From Amanita rubescens (Eukaryota > Basidiomycota > Agaricomycetes > Agaricales > Amanitaceae): a stretch of DNA of 64,000 nt. The position numbers and the translations under genes are program-made. The stretch lies in the NCBI GenBank assembly GCA_015039365.1, contig WION01000092.1:108882-172881 (forward strand), given 5' to 3'. Under the pieces are notes generated by a model. It saw only the letters and a program-made list of their open reading frames with translations, had not been told where the DNA came from and made no database searches. Of the stretch, positions 45,006 through 57,199 are shown in pieces. The stretch's first letter is position 1; the number at the start of each line of letters is the position of its first letter.

Positions 45006-48000
45006 TCATTTTCCAAATCGTCTTCTCTTGTGTGACGGTATCTGCGAGCCTACACACGGTCGACCATGCATCCTAGGATTCATTGAATGTAAGATGCGAG
45101 ACCATTCCACCTCTGCCGCTTCCTTGGTCATCTCGTCTGGGCCCCAAACGACGTTATCACAGAGCAGTGATGCGTGATATTTGGAGATCCACGACGCCCA
45201 AAACAAGGTCGCATATTGCAAGACGTTGTGATTGCGATCGTTACGGGCGTTCACGGATGCTCCCTTAGAACACAACAGGTTCAAAAAACCATTAAACCAC
45301 GATGCTGCGTCATGCGTCTTTTCCGTCCGATTCACTTTTCCCGACGATAATCGATGGCTGATGCGCAGATCACCCTTGCGCAAAAGTCGAACAACCTGGG
45401 AGCACAGCGTATCCCACTCATTCTCGTCGATAGCGGTGTACCTGATGAGAATGTCGATGATCATTCTACAGGCTACCCAGGAAATTCGCCATTTCTCTGG
45501 AGGCTTGTGACTGTCGAATATCGGCGCCATTTTGGCAGCCAGATGCAAGGGAGTGATGTGATGATTATCTATACAATTCACTTTTGCGCCTCCTTCTACG
45601 AGGCAAGCAATGATGGGGAGTTGACAACGTGACAGTGCTGCGAGATGTAGCGGCGTGCGACACTTGGCTCTGATTCGCGCGTTAACATCAGCACCGTGAT
45701 CGAGAATATGCTTGAGGGTAAGTTCACAGTCTTTGTGCTTCTGAGATAGCCCGGCATCGTTTGACCAAAGACTTGGCGTTTGATCAGAGACAACCTGATG
45801 AAGTGGTGTGTATCCACCTTCATTCTTCGCATCAACGTATGCTCCGTTATTCACGAGAAACTCGACAGCAAAAGCATTGCCGTTACGTGCTGCAAAATGT
45901 AGCGGAGTTTCGCGTTTGCTGTCGACACACCGAGGGTCTGCACCATGGTCTAGCAAAGTTTTCAGGAGCTTTACATAACCCTCCGCGACACGCGGATAGT
46001 CTTCCAACGTCCCATTCTCATCTCCTGTATACGAAAGTCTAGCTTCATCGTACATTTCAGCAGCGGCCGCAATATGGAGTGGTGTACGAGAATACGCATC
46101 TCGGGCATGGATATCAGCCCCGCGCTGTAGCAGGAGGGATACACATGACAACGCTCGCATAGGATTGTTCATCAGAAGGTGCAGTGCACTTTGTCCCTCG
46201 TCGTTCTGAAAGTGTGGATCTGCACCAGCCACCAAAAGCCGGTGAATGACAGCTTCCGAATTCCGGACGTCTTCGGTGGACGCAGCGACATGAAGGGCCG
46301 TTTCACTGTCGCGGTTGATTTGATTAACGTCCACCCTCTTCAAAAGGTTGTCGAGAAGAATTAGGGAGGGAGATCTTTCCACGGCGACGCATAGCGGTGT
46401 TGACCCTCTGTGATCTTCAGCCATGAGTTCTTCAGTACCAAAATGCGGGATCATCATCGCAAGGCCGAGTCTGACGGCGAGGTGGCCGGGAGTGAGGAGA
46501 TGAAGCTCAACCTTGACGCCATTCTTGTCGTAAAGCTGCAGCGCTCCTAGTTCCTCGTAAAGTGCGGCCCACACCTTGAGCGTTGTGGATCTGGCGGCTA
46601 CAAACTCCCGGAACTCCCTTACTAACACATCCGATCCCGAAGCACGTATATGCTCTACCCATCCTTCAGCAGCATACTGGGCGAACGGTGTCTTCGAGCC
46701 TTTCCCTAGCGCAATTCCTTCGTCCTCGCACCTCAGTTTGAGATAAGAAAAGCACAATCTTGCCAAATCGCAATGTAAAACACTCTGCGGGTACAGAGCA
46801 TATCTGAGGAACGGCTGGGTTATCCTGGCCGGGTTCGCGAGGAATTCTTTGACCGACGCGTGAAAAGGAATAACCACGTAAGGTAGATGTGGAAAAGTAC
46901 TGCTAGGAGCACAGACGAGGAGATTTGCGCAATCGTCGATGAGGGATATTGGATCCGTCACGACGCGCGCTGGATCCCATACGTCGGTCATTTCAGCTGT
47001 CGCGACGCCTTCCGCTAATTCGTACAGCGTGAGAGGTTGTACTGCGTATATAGCCAGTCGCAGCACTCGACGAAGGCGGTCTGAATTAGGATGCGCATCA
47101 ATGGTTTCGAGAGCCCTAGATAACGTGTCCTCCATTCCGTGGGGTAAGTCGTCCAAAGCTTCTCGTATATCGTAATCTGTCCGCAACTTTCTCAATCGCC
47201 GCATGTGATACGAGGGCCATAGAAAGCTGAAGAGAAAGGTCTGGATATCAAAAGATGTAAAACGGATAGATACTGCTTACGTTCCTTGTGCACCGGAGAT
47301 CAACCTATCAATAATGTCCTGAAGTAGCTGTGGATCCCGAGTTTTGACGTGCCTCACATCCGTTTCGACGAACCTCCGCACGTCATGGTTGATATCGTCT
47401 CGTCCAATTATCACTTTTCCGTGCCCCTGAAACTCGTTGCGAATTTGAGAATTGTCGCGACCAGTAGCGAGCACGTTGATTTCCACCGCCAAAGTTGTCA
47501 GAGCTGGTAGCAACTCGGCAAGATTGTCACATTCGTCTACGGCATCAATCACGACGAAGGTCTTATCAAACTCTCGCGCGAATTCCAAGATAAGCTCTGT
47601 CAGATCGAAGTCGTGAACGGATTGAGGATTTGGACATTGTTTGAGTAAATTGGTGACGGCTGGTTTGCCTCGAGAGACTTTGCGTAAAAGTTGAGCAAGC
47701 AAATTGCTCAGGACATTTGTCGGGTCACGTTTTAGAGGATCTTGGAGTTCGCAGTAGAAGAATGCAACCGCCAGACGCGGGTTCTGGATTTTGCGGAGGT
47801 CATCTATGATAACCGAGCTAAGAACTGATTTCCCTGCACCTGCTATATGTGCGTGGTAGCAATAAATCGTTTGACTGTAAGCGATGGACTCACGTACGCC
47901 CTTTATCCAAAGAAGGCGCGTTAACGACGTTTCTTCCTTCCACATCGTATACGCTTCATGTCGCAGAAGCCACTTCCCTGCGAGGGTCCCCATCCTGATA

Positions 48001-48222
48001 GCAGATCTCACTTTCCTGTGTTTCGCATCACAATTGACGAACGATAGAAATCGGTGAAAGTCCTCGAGAGCGTCCCCTAGACGAAAAATTTAGACAAACT
48101 GAAAAAGGATGGATAAGCAATTGAGGCTTACCGATACCAGTGTTGATAGTGTAGTAATTTCCAGAAATGTTAGTGATTTCGCTACCGCTAATTGCAAAGT
48201 GGCTAGATGCAGAAAACGCCAT
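45006..48222 (-). CDS. NLR-A, NACHT-ankyrin protein
   Basis: Four exons (48222-48132, 48076-47894, 47842-47281, 47226-45006) give 1018 residues. In order: a short N-terminal motif (ISGSEITNISGNYYTINTG, residues about 12-30), a helical linker with GKWLLRHEAYTMWKEE, and a NACHT domain with Walker A VPGAGKSVLSS and Walker B KTFVVIDAVDECD. Then come a winged-helix-like region (PLTLYELAEGVATAEM) and at least seven ankyrin repeats (for example SRTPLHIAAAA, RETPLHFAARNGNAFAVEFL, GYTPLHQVV). NACHT proteins of fungi act in non-self recognition and programmed cell death. The intron before the P-loop is 51 bases and has no stop in frame. The gene is head-to-head with NLR-B. An upstream in-frame ATG (48273) is a less likely start. 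Confidence 0.85.
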
Positions 48223-48568
48223 GCAGTGCCAGATTACAACCCAAGGCGCCGGCGTAGACCCAAAGTAGAGCATCGCCTCGTCCAAGACTTCTCAGGCTTT
48301 ACCCCATTTTGAATCTGTTGAAGACCAGCGATCTGCATCCTCAACAAAATTAGGGACTCCTTCAGGGACTTTTTGAATAAAGAGTCGTCAGAGAATGGGT
48401 AAAAACACACCTTATTTCAAGTTGTAAAAAAAATGTCAAAGCAGTCACATCCACGTGTTATTAATAATAATAATATTATTAAGGCCGTTGGCACGTGGCG
48501 CAACTCTGATCAATACCCATGACATTGTTGACAGCCCAAACGGCGCGCTACGGCGTCAACGTGCGCCC
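48223..48568. promoter_or_regulatory. Shared promoter region of NLR-A and NLR-B
   Basis: The 346 bases between the two divergent start codons must hold both promoters. They include an AATAATAATAATATTATT stretch at about 48463-48480, which is partly palindromic and the only A/T-rich box. Confidence 0.5.
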
Positions 48569-51500
48569 ATGCCAAATAACCGTACTCTCGACCTTGGGGA
48601 CGTCTCGGAAGTCCAACAATTGGCTTTCATCGGATCCGTGTTCTACGACATTGCAGGAGACTTCATAGCCCCACTAGATGGTAAGGTTACCCCTCATGGA
48701 CACGCTCTCGCTTTTGACCGATTCTCGAATTAGAATTTGTAAAAAATCTTTGCTCAATTGACTATCAAGATAAATTTGAAGCAGTACGGGGAGTTGCACA
48801 TCCAACAGCGGGACGATGGCTTCTTAAAAAGAAAGAATATATAGAATGGAAAGAGGGACTATCAGCGTCGCGTTTGCTATGGTTGGGAGGTGTCCGTATG
48901 TGCTAAATCGTTATTCTTCCCTACAATTAGTCTCAGATGTCATTTGATTAGCCGGTTCGGGAAAGACTGTACTCAGGTATGGCGTAAGTTATGTTTGTAC
49001 GATCTCAATCATATGGTTTCGTCGCGCAGCTCTATCGTTATCGCCAATGTTGAAAGAGAAAAAGGCCATCAATTCCCCGTCATTTTCTGCTTCTGTGACC
49101 GGAAAGATGACAGAAAACGTGATCCGAAGAACATCCTCTGCAGTCTTCTAGGCCAACTCTTGCAGAGAGCACCGCGAAAATCAGACGCCGAAAACAAACT
49201 ACGCGAACAGTTCACGAAGCTGCACCTCTTTTGCTACTCTGACTTTGCCAAGTGCATCATGCAGGTATCTCGAGAGATCGGAAAGACGTTTGTGATAATT
49301 GATGGGTTAGATGAATGTGATTGTCTCTCTCAGTTCCTCCCCATTCTCAAGGAGCTGGGAACGGAGCTGTACATCTTTGTCACTAGCCGGCATCATCGCG
49401 ATATTCGAGAACACTTCCGAGATCATACCCAACTGACAATTCGCGCAGATGATATCGCCCATGACGTGCAGCAGTTTGTTAGGTTGGAAGCTGAATGGAT
49501 CACGAAACGCATCGGAGTCCACGACGAGAAAGTTGTTGAATCCATTGTTCAAAAGTTGACCTCGGGCGCGCAAGGAACGTAAGTATTTGTGGATCATAAT
49601 CTACTCCTTCTCAATATTTTCAGTTTTCTTTGGCCCGCCTGTCATATCGAGCAACTCCGAGAATCGGATACACTAGGTGACATCGAAAAATCCCTGCACA
49701 CATTGCCGTCGAGGATCGGCGATACCGTTGCAGGGGCGCTAAAAGCGATCTCTCGACGGCGTCGCGAACGTTTTGAGCGCTCTAGCCTTGCTCTCAAGTT
49801 TGTCTTATGTGCAACAAGGCCTCTTACCCTTCCCGAGTTGGCCGAAGGTGTTGCAACTGCGGAAATGACGAATAAATGGGAATTATCACACGTGGTTCGG
49901 GATCCCATGCTTCTCGTTGACAGTTGTGCAAATCTTCTCATCTGTGTTCCCTTGGGGGAAGAAGGACAGTTGGAAGTCGTTGCTCCATTTCACGATTTCG
50001 TCAAAAGATTCATGCTAGCTGACCCAGCAAAACTTTTCGAACCGATGAAGAACTATGCTCTTCATCGCTCTAGCGTGCATACCGAACTGGCAAAACTTTG
50101 CTTGTCTTATCTGAAACTCAAAGCCATGAGGCACTATCGCTCCGTCTTATCTGAGATATCTCGTCATCCCTTTGCGGCGTATGCTGTTGCAGGCTGGCTT
50201 GAACATATTCGCGCCTCTGGGACAGATGCGTTAGCAAGCGAATTCCAGCAATTCCTAGCTCCAGAAGCGGCCACGTTCGAAATATGGAGGCATCTATTCG
50301 CTAGATGGTCAGGAAGTTTTGCATCTTCAAAGGTTTTAGACCACTTGGAACACCTTGATCCGGCACATCTTGCCGTCTGGTTTGATCTTCCAATGATCAT
50401 TCCACACTTCAGCGATGATCAACTCTGCGCAGAGGACTATAGAGGACTGAGTGCTCTACACGTCGCGATGGATATATCGAGTTCCATTTCGGTCATCGAT
50501 CAGTTACTAGACAAGGTTGACGTCGGTCAACTTAGTAAAGAAGGAAAAACCGCCCTCCATGTCGCAATCACTCAATTCCAGGCCCATGGGAAGGCCGTCA
50601 TTCAGCGGCTTTGGGAAGCGGGGGCGGAGATGAACGCGATGGATAGCGAGGGGCGGACGGCTCTACATTTGGCCATGTTGAATCCTGGGCGCGCCATGCC
50701 ATGCATTGTTCCGTTGTTGCAAAGTCACGCCGATCCCAATGTTCGAGACAGGTCACTATGCACACCTCTTCATATTGCAGCCTCTGCTCCCGATATATAG
50801 TGAGCAGAACGTCCTCGCAGTTAGACCGTCAGACATCTACCGCCGAAGACTACATCCAGGCTATGAAGATTTTGCTAGTCCATGGTGCGGATGTATTGTT
50901 TAGAGATGAAGTAGGAAACACTCCTCTCCACCTCGCCGCAAATAGCGTCAACGCATTTGCGGTAGAATTTCTTTTAAACAAGGGAGCATACGTGAACGCC
51001 GTTAATGATGAGGGGTGTACACCCCTTCATCTTGCAATTTCAAGTAACTTGCCGACGAATCGGCGGAATGTTTTTACGACTGCAGAACAAAGAGACCAAG
51101 AATTGACCGTAGCACTTCTGCTTCGCCACGCCGCACCTGCCAATTTACCCGTTAATGATGACGTCAGAAACTCTCCACTGCACCTAGCGGCATTGTCGTG
51201 TTGCAAAGAACCCATTTTCTCCCTCCTGATCGACCGTGGTGCTATTATCGATTCAGTAGATTTACAAGGCAACACACCCTTGCAAATTGCCGCCAAAGTA
51301 GCGCCAATCTTAAACCCGAATGATCCGGCGGATCAATGGCGTATATCATGGGTGACGTTTAGACAGATAGTCTGCAAGCTGATGACAGATGAAAGTGATC
51401 GGCCGTCATTGCATCAAACCGCACAAGGAGTTCTTCATCTTATAGGCACCAAATACGCAGATGTCATTGCCAGCGCTTTGGCGACAGCTTTTGAAGATGA

Positions 51501-51726
51501 CTTGGAACCAGAACATCCCTCCACAATGTGGTTCGACAATGTCAAGAAGCTGCTTTGTTCTAACGGTGCAAAGGTGAATCATAGGAACGACGAGGGTCAA
51601 GACATTTTATCATTTATAACTGGGTCCTGGGCTTCGTGGATTCGTGCCCATCATCCATCTATCGCGGCCAAACGAACAGTGTTACTTTCTCTGTTCACAG
51701 AGTGGACCAGAATTTCTAAGCTATAG
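48569..51726 (+). pseudogene. NLR-B, NACHT-ankyrin gene with a two-base frameshift
   Basis: Exons 48569-48680, 48734-48895, 48952-48976 (25 bases, Walker A PGSGKTVLR), 49030-49578 and 49624-51726. The N-terminus has IGSVFYDIAGDF, like the NLR-A motif. NACHT Walker B is KTFVIIDGLDECD. Ankyrin repeats follow (SALHVAMDI, TALHLAMLNPG, TPLHIAASAP). At 50793-50799 a run of alternating A and T (GATATATAG) ends the frame with TAG at 50798-50800. The ankyrin region continues in the other frame to 51726 (TPLHLAANSVNAFAVEFLLN and onward). Total exon length is two bases over a multiple of three, as expected from one extra TA. As written, the product would be about 676 residues and lack the later repeats; sequencing error or a polymorphic allele is possible. 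Confidence 0.8.
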
Positions 51727-51805
51727 TCAGTAGGCATTCCCAACGAACGCTATGCGCATATATATGATTATTGAAAAAGAACCATGTGTACAAGTGTATT
51801 GTCTA

Positions 51806-54800
51806 TCAGCTGCGGGGTATTATCTTAGCAATGTCCGACCACGCTAAGTATGTTCCTATGAGCGACATATCATCTGAACGTCGTCTTGCTGCAAGAATCT
51901 GATGATTCTCGAGAATCCAAGAAGCCCATGATTCCATTGCAAAGCGTAGGATATCATAACCTCGGTTGGTCTTTGAACTAACAGTGGCTCCCTTGGAACA
52001 AAGCAATATCACAACATCTTTAAACCAAGTTACGGAGGGATGATCCGGCTTCAGTTCATCATCTCGAGTCGTGACAATGTCGGGGTAATGGCTCTCTAAA
52101 AATTGGCAGACTTTCTCGACTATGCCATGTAACGTGCTCGGGTCGCAGCCGTTCTCGATCAAAAACTCGATGATCTGTCTGCATGCAATCCAAGAAATAC
52201 GCCAATGACCTTCAGGTTCGTTTACATTCGATATTGGGGCCATCTTTACCGCCAGATGCAACGCTGTAACGCCATCGTCATCATTTGCGGTTACTGCTGC
52301 GCCCTTTTGTAGAAGGGCATTGAAAATACAGAGCTCGCAACGAGAACGTGCCGCGAGGTGTAATGGTGTTTGGCTATTTTGAATCGTGGCATTAACGTCT
52401 GCACCGCGATCGAGAAGCGCATGAACGGTGAGCTCTTGATCACGAATTTCCTGAAGACGAAATCGGATCATGGATGAATCCGGTACCACATTCCCAACAG
52501 CCAAGTGGATTGCCATACTACCGTGCTTGTTACGAGAAATAACTGATGCCCCTCTTTCGAGCAATAGCTTTGAGACAGAGGCATTCACATTTTCGGAAGC
52601 GATGTGAAGAGGGGTATTGCCTGCCTCGTCCTGTGATTCAATATCTGCGTCATTATCCAATAAGAGACGTATTATTTTCTCGTAATCCCCTGCAGTTGAT
52701 CCTTGGCATTCAGGTCCCGTGAAGCGCCTGTTGGACACATAGTTACGTGCCGCAGCAGCTAAATGCAAGGGCGTGCGTAAGGAAGCATCTTGAGCATTGA
52801 CGTTAGCTCCGCTCTGAAGCAGCGTAGCTATGCATAAAAAAGCACGTTCAGGATTCAGAATCGATAGATGCAAAGCCGTTCGTCCTGCCCTGTCTTTTGC
52901 ATGTACATTTACATCTGCCCGCCAAAATCGTAGAATAACCATCTCCGGATTCTTCGAGTGCGAAACAGCAATGTGAAGCGCGGTGTCGCCGTATCTGCTG
53001 AGACTGTTGATGTCTACTTTATCTAGTAGACAATCAATCGCGGCAAGGGAGCTAGGTATTCCAACTGCGACGTGTAGCGTGTTCAACCCTCTGTAATCTT
53101 TTGCCGCCAATTCGGCGGCACTGAACTTGCGCAATATCATGGGAAGGTCAAACCAGACCGCAAGATGGGCGCAATCCAGACGTTCAATGTGCTTCCCAAC
53201 GCCAGAAGTTGCGAACTTTCCAAGTTGCTTCTTGTACAGACGGCACCACCCTTCGAATGTTTTCGAGCCTGGAGCAAAAAAAGCTCGAAACTCTGTTGCC
53301 AATGAGTCCGTTCCGGAGGCGCGAATATGATCGAGGCATCCAGTGACAGCATACCTCATAAAAGGATGATCGGAGGTCCGTGCAAGAACTGCTGGTGAAT
53401 AATCCGCTAGTTTAGATTTGAGATAGGTTAAGCATAGCTTGGCAACGTCGTTGTGTGCGGCGCCTCCAAACAATGGAACCTTGAGAGAGGGAGCAGGTAC
53501 AACAAAATCAGGTTGTCTTTGCTTATCGGCTGGGATACGAATAAGGTCGGAACAACCGTCAATGAGCATATCCATATCCATGCGTGCAGCGTAAAGACCG
53601 GATGTCTGTTGCCCGTTTGATTCGGCAGTTCCCAATGCCTCTGCCAACTCCGGGATCGTCATGGGTCTCACCGCAAGTCGAACTAGACGTATGGCGTGTC
53701 TGGTTCTTCCCCACACCTGGTTTGCACTCTCTAACCGCAAAGCTCTGGGAAATTGATCATCTATGCCTTGCGGTAGCCATTTGAGAGATTCATGGATCTG
53801 ATACTCTGTCCACAGTCGCCGAAGCTGTCGCATATGACAAATTGGCCAAAAAAAGCTGTGAAGTCTAGAGTGAGGATATGCGATTAGAGGTAGAAACCAG
53901 GACCCACCTTCCATGGGCATCTAAAGTCAACTTATCTACGATACATCTTGCCAACTTAGGGTTTTGAACCTTGATTTTTTTGACCTCCAACCGAACGAAT
54001 CGTCGTATATCGGCTATAGTATCCATAGAGTTGATTACAACTCGATTGAAATTTGCATATGCATTCCTGACAGGGTATTCTCTCAAAGATGTGATGAATA
54101 CATGCCAGTTGTCTGGGAGGCTTTCCAGAAGATCGACGGGGTCTTTACATTCATCTAATGAATCGATAACGACAAAAACCTTTTCATAATCGCGAGAGAT
54201 ATTTATAATTAGAGCTTCAAAGTCAAAGGGTTGAAATGCGTTGTATAATCTGACTAAACGGTCGACCGCAGAGTACTTGGATTGGGGAAGTTGAAGCAGA
54301 AGTTGCCCAAAGAGATTGCCAAGGAAAGACCTGGTGTCGTACTTGGTGTGATCTGGAGATTCACAGTACAGAAAGATCACCGCATTTACAGGTCGTTCAC
54401 TTCCTCGTAGGTCGTCTATCACAACTGAGCTGCGCAAGGAAGTGGTAATTAGATAAGGTTGTTCGCCGGAGCAAATACAAGTGTTCATACCTGATAACTG
54501 TCTTACCCGAGCCCGCTGGTCGTTACCGCAACTTGTGAACATAAACAGTGCATGAGAGGCTGATATTACTCACGGATACCCGTCAACAAAAGTGGAAAGG
54601 AGGATGACATTCCCGCTTTCCATGTGCGGTATTCAGGTCTTTCGAGGAACCATTTTCCTGCTGTTGGTATGCCTCGCACTGCAGATTTCACTTGATCATG
54701 CTTCTTCTCGCAGCTGGAAATAGCCAATAATGACTCCTGAAAAACCATTTCCGCCCATTGACGTTCAGTAGGGGCGTGTAGGGCAGCGCCTGCCACAAAC

Positions 54801-54829
54801 TTGAAATGTTCTTTGTTTCCGGTGACCAT
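51806..54829 (-). CDS. NLR-C, NACHT-ankyrin protein
   Basis: Four exons (54829-54574, 54515-54491, 54429-53908, 53855-51806) give 950 residues. The 25-base second exon holds Walker A (PGSGKTVIR), matching the exon of NLR-B base for base in length. Walker B is KVFVVIDSLDECK. Ankyrin repeats include TPLHLAAAARNYVSNRR, NTPLHIASENVNASVSKLLL and TPLHLAARSRCELCIFNALL. The N-terminus (MVTGNKEHFKFVAGAALHAP) lacks the GS motif of NLR-A and NLR-B; open frame continues upstream, so the true start may be further 5'. Convergent with NLR-B (80-base gap), and 102 bases downstream of the HMG-box gene on the same strand. Confidence 0.85.
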
Positions 54830-54931
54830 TTTCTCCAGCTCTATTTCCAGACTTTTCGAGAAAGGTAATAGGCGATAAGATTTGAGCTTGGGAGACGAAA
54901 GTGGCCTATATAAAGCCTTCGAGATTCAGGC

Positions 54932-56452
54932 TTAAAAAGATGAATTACGTCGACAACAATAACGCACCGTCTCTGGCTCCCATCTTCCTTGCGTTTCACC
55001 AGCGTCTGCGGGATAAATCTGCGCTTGCCGGGACTGAGCCGAGGAATCGTAGCCGGAACTCTTTGCATGGAAACTGTTTATTAGCCGTTCGCCTTGCTGG
55101 CTGATAAAATGCATGCGAGGGTCATGAGAACTCTCGTGTCGATGGGGTGAATCGGGAGTCACGTAAGGGTAAGGGTTTGATTTTGCCTGCGCCGCTGGCC
55201 CAATGTAATCGTGCTGTATGCGAGACGAATGGGCGATGTTTGCAACGCCTTCATATTGTCGGTCATCACCCTCAGGATGAGCGCTCCCGTAGTATTCCAC
55301 TGCTTCAGGGGTGATGCCTTGGTCTACTAGTCCTGTCATGTCGTGCCTGGGTTTCGATTTATTTAGCCGATAATTCATCGGTCGTCGCCTGTAGATATAA
55401 TCGGGATATTTGCTGTTGAAAATCTCCTTCAACTGCTTTGCGCGGTCGAGATAGTCCTGCTTTTGTCCCTGTCAATCCGTCAACGGCTATGCTAAGGCGA
55501 TGACGAAGATTTAAAAACTTACCGGAGGCATGACTGCCCACTCGTGGCTGAGAATCTTGCTAATTTCACCTGTGCGCATTGCTTGGTTTTCAGCGGAGAC
55601 TTGAGGCCTACGTTCACGCGCAAAAATCATGAAAGCATTCATAGGTCGCTTCGGTGTGCCATCTGCATTCAGCGTTTGGCTGGATAGCGCATCGGAGTCG
55701 CCTAAGGTTGCAATGGCACTAGGTGACGTAGTACCGTCATATTCAACCTCGTAATTGGAGGGATCCACATACGGAGCGATACTTCCTTCGTCGGAACCCG
55801 ATTGAGAGCCTGGATCGTCGTGTCGCTCGGAGTTGTGATCGACGTTTTCGGTTGTGGATGGATATGGATCCCGCATTGCTTGTTTTTCAGCGGAGAAGGC
55901 TTGAGGCCTACGTTTACGCGCAGAAATTATGAAAGCATTCATAGGTCGCTTCGGTGTGCCGTGTGCATGCAGCGTTTGGCTGAATAGCGCATCTGAATCG
56001 TCAATGGCAGTAGTACCGTCATATTCAGCCTCGTTACTCGAGGAGTCCGCATACGGAGCGATATTTCCTTCCTCTGAATCCGATTGAGAGTCTGGCTCGT
56101 CGTGTCGCTCGGATTGAAGGGCGCGGTGATCGACGTTTTCGGTTGTGAATGGATATGGATCCCGCATTGCTTGTTTTTCGGCGGAGAAGGCTTGAGGCCT
56201 ACGTTTACGCGCAGAAATCATGAAAGCATTCGTAGGTCGCTTCGGTGTGCCGTGTGCATTCAGCGTTTGGCTGGATAGCGCACCGTCATATTCAGCCTCG
56301 TTACTCGAGGAGTCCACATACGAAGCGATGCTTCCTTCGTCAGAACTCGATTGAGGGCCTGGATCGTCGTGTCGCTCGGAGTGAAGGACGTTTTCTGTTG
56401 TGGATGGATATGGATCCAGTAAAATGTCCATGGTGTCGCCACTGACAGACAT
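54932..56452 (-). CDS. HMG-box transcription factor with triplicated half-box
   Basis: Two exons (56452-55523, 55468-54932) give 488 residues. A complete HMG box of the SOX/MAT type spans the intron: TPKRPMNAFMIFARERRPQ, EISKILSHEWAVMPP, then KQDYLDRAKQLKEIFNSKYP and DYIYRRRP. Upstream are two further copies of only its N-terminal third (TPKRPTNAFMISARKRRPQ and TPKRPMNAFIISARKRRPQ, each with FSAEKQAMRDPYP), each preceded by an acidic, Ser-rich linker (SERHDDPGSQSGSDEGSIAP). So a unit of about 300 bases was repeated three times in tandem. The half-boxes contain the minor-groove-contacting N-terminal strand and helix start but not the full fold. Known role of the family: sequence-specific DNA binding, often in mating or stress regulation. 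The start is the ATG before SVSGDTMDIL. Confidence 0.75.
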
Positions 56453-56459
56453 TGGACTG

Positions 56460-57190
56460 GTTGAAGGTTTCGAGGCCGAACGAAATGAGCGCCTATGACC
56501 GAGTCCACTAGGTACCACGAGACCCGGGACCCCAAGACCGGTTAGTTATTTTTACAAGCGACACTCAGGGTGGGAGCCCACTTGAAAATGGCCGCCATGG
56601 TCGACAGGCCAGTGTCCGCCATGAGTAATTCTCTGGATCCTGTCGCATCGCAACGACGACAAAGAGACGTTGAGATTATCGACCTCGATTAACTGGATGA
56701 TCCTAGTTGCATCGTCTAAGTTATCTCAAATTATGTTAGACCCCGAAACTGACTCCAGCTCGCATTTGCCTAGTCTCCCGTAGTCAGACCAATAAATTCG
56801 GTCTTTTTTGACGTGATGCACGACGACACTCATGCATTTGCCGAGGATGAGAACAATAATCGACCGTGCCACATACGGAGGCTCTCGTTCCTCAGTCCCC
56901 GCCCAAATCTCCTCAAATCTCGTTCTCGGCGATAACGACCTCCGCCAGAAGCAATGTCTGCTTCCTACATAACACCGAAAACGCCTCAATGACCACCTCG
57001 CACACTCTCCAGATCCTCGTCGGCTCGCCCTACGGCAGACACGGAAGTCATAAGTCACTTCCCCGATCTCCGCCTAGTCGCCCCCTGATCGCGCTCCTTT
57101 TCGCTTGTCCTCCTCAGGCTTCTACTCTTCCGCCCCTTGTTGCAAGCCTACATCCATGGTCGCTTCCCGTCTTACCCTCTACGACCATCT
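56460..57190. other. No gene recognised
   Basis: This is the 5' flank of the HMG-box gene. The long open frames on both strands at 56726-57372 overlap each other and lack recognisable motifs. Confidence 0.35.
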
Positions 57191-57199
57191 CTTCAACTC

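Noticed and set aside
50701..51726. Second half of NLR-B as a separate ankyrin gene
   Set aside because: It continues the ankyrin register of NLR-B directly and has no promoter or proper start. A frameshift is simpler.
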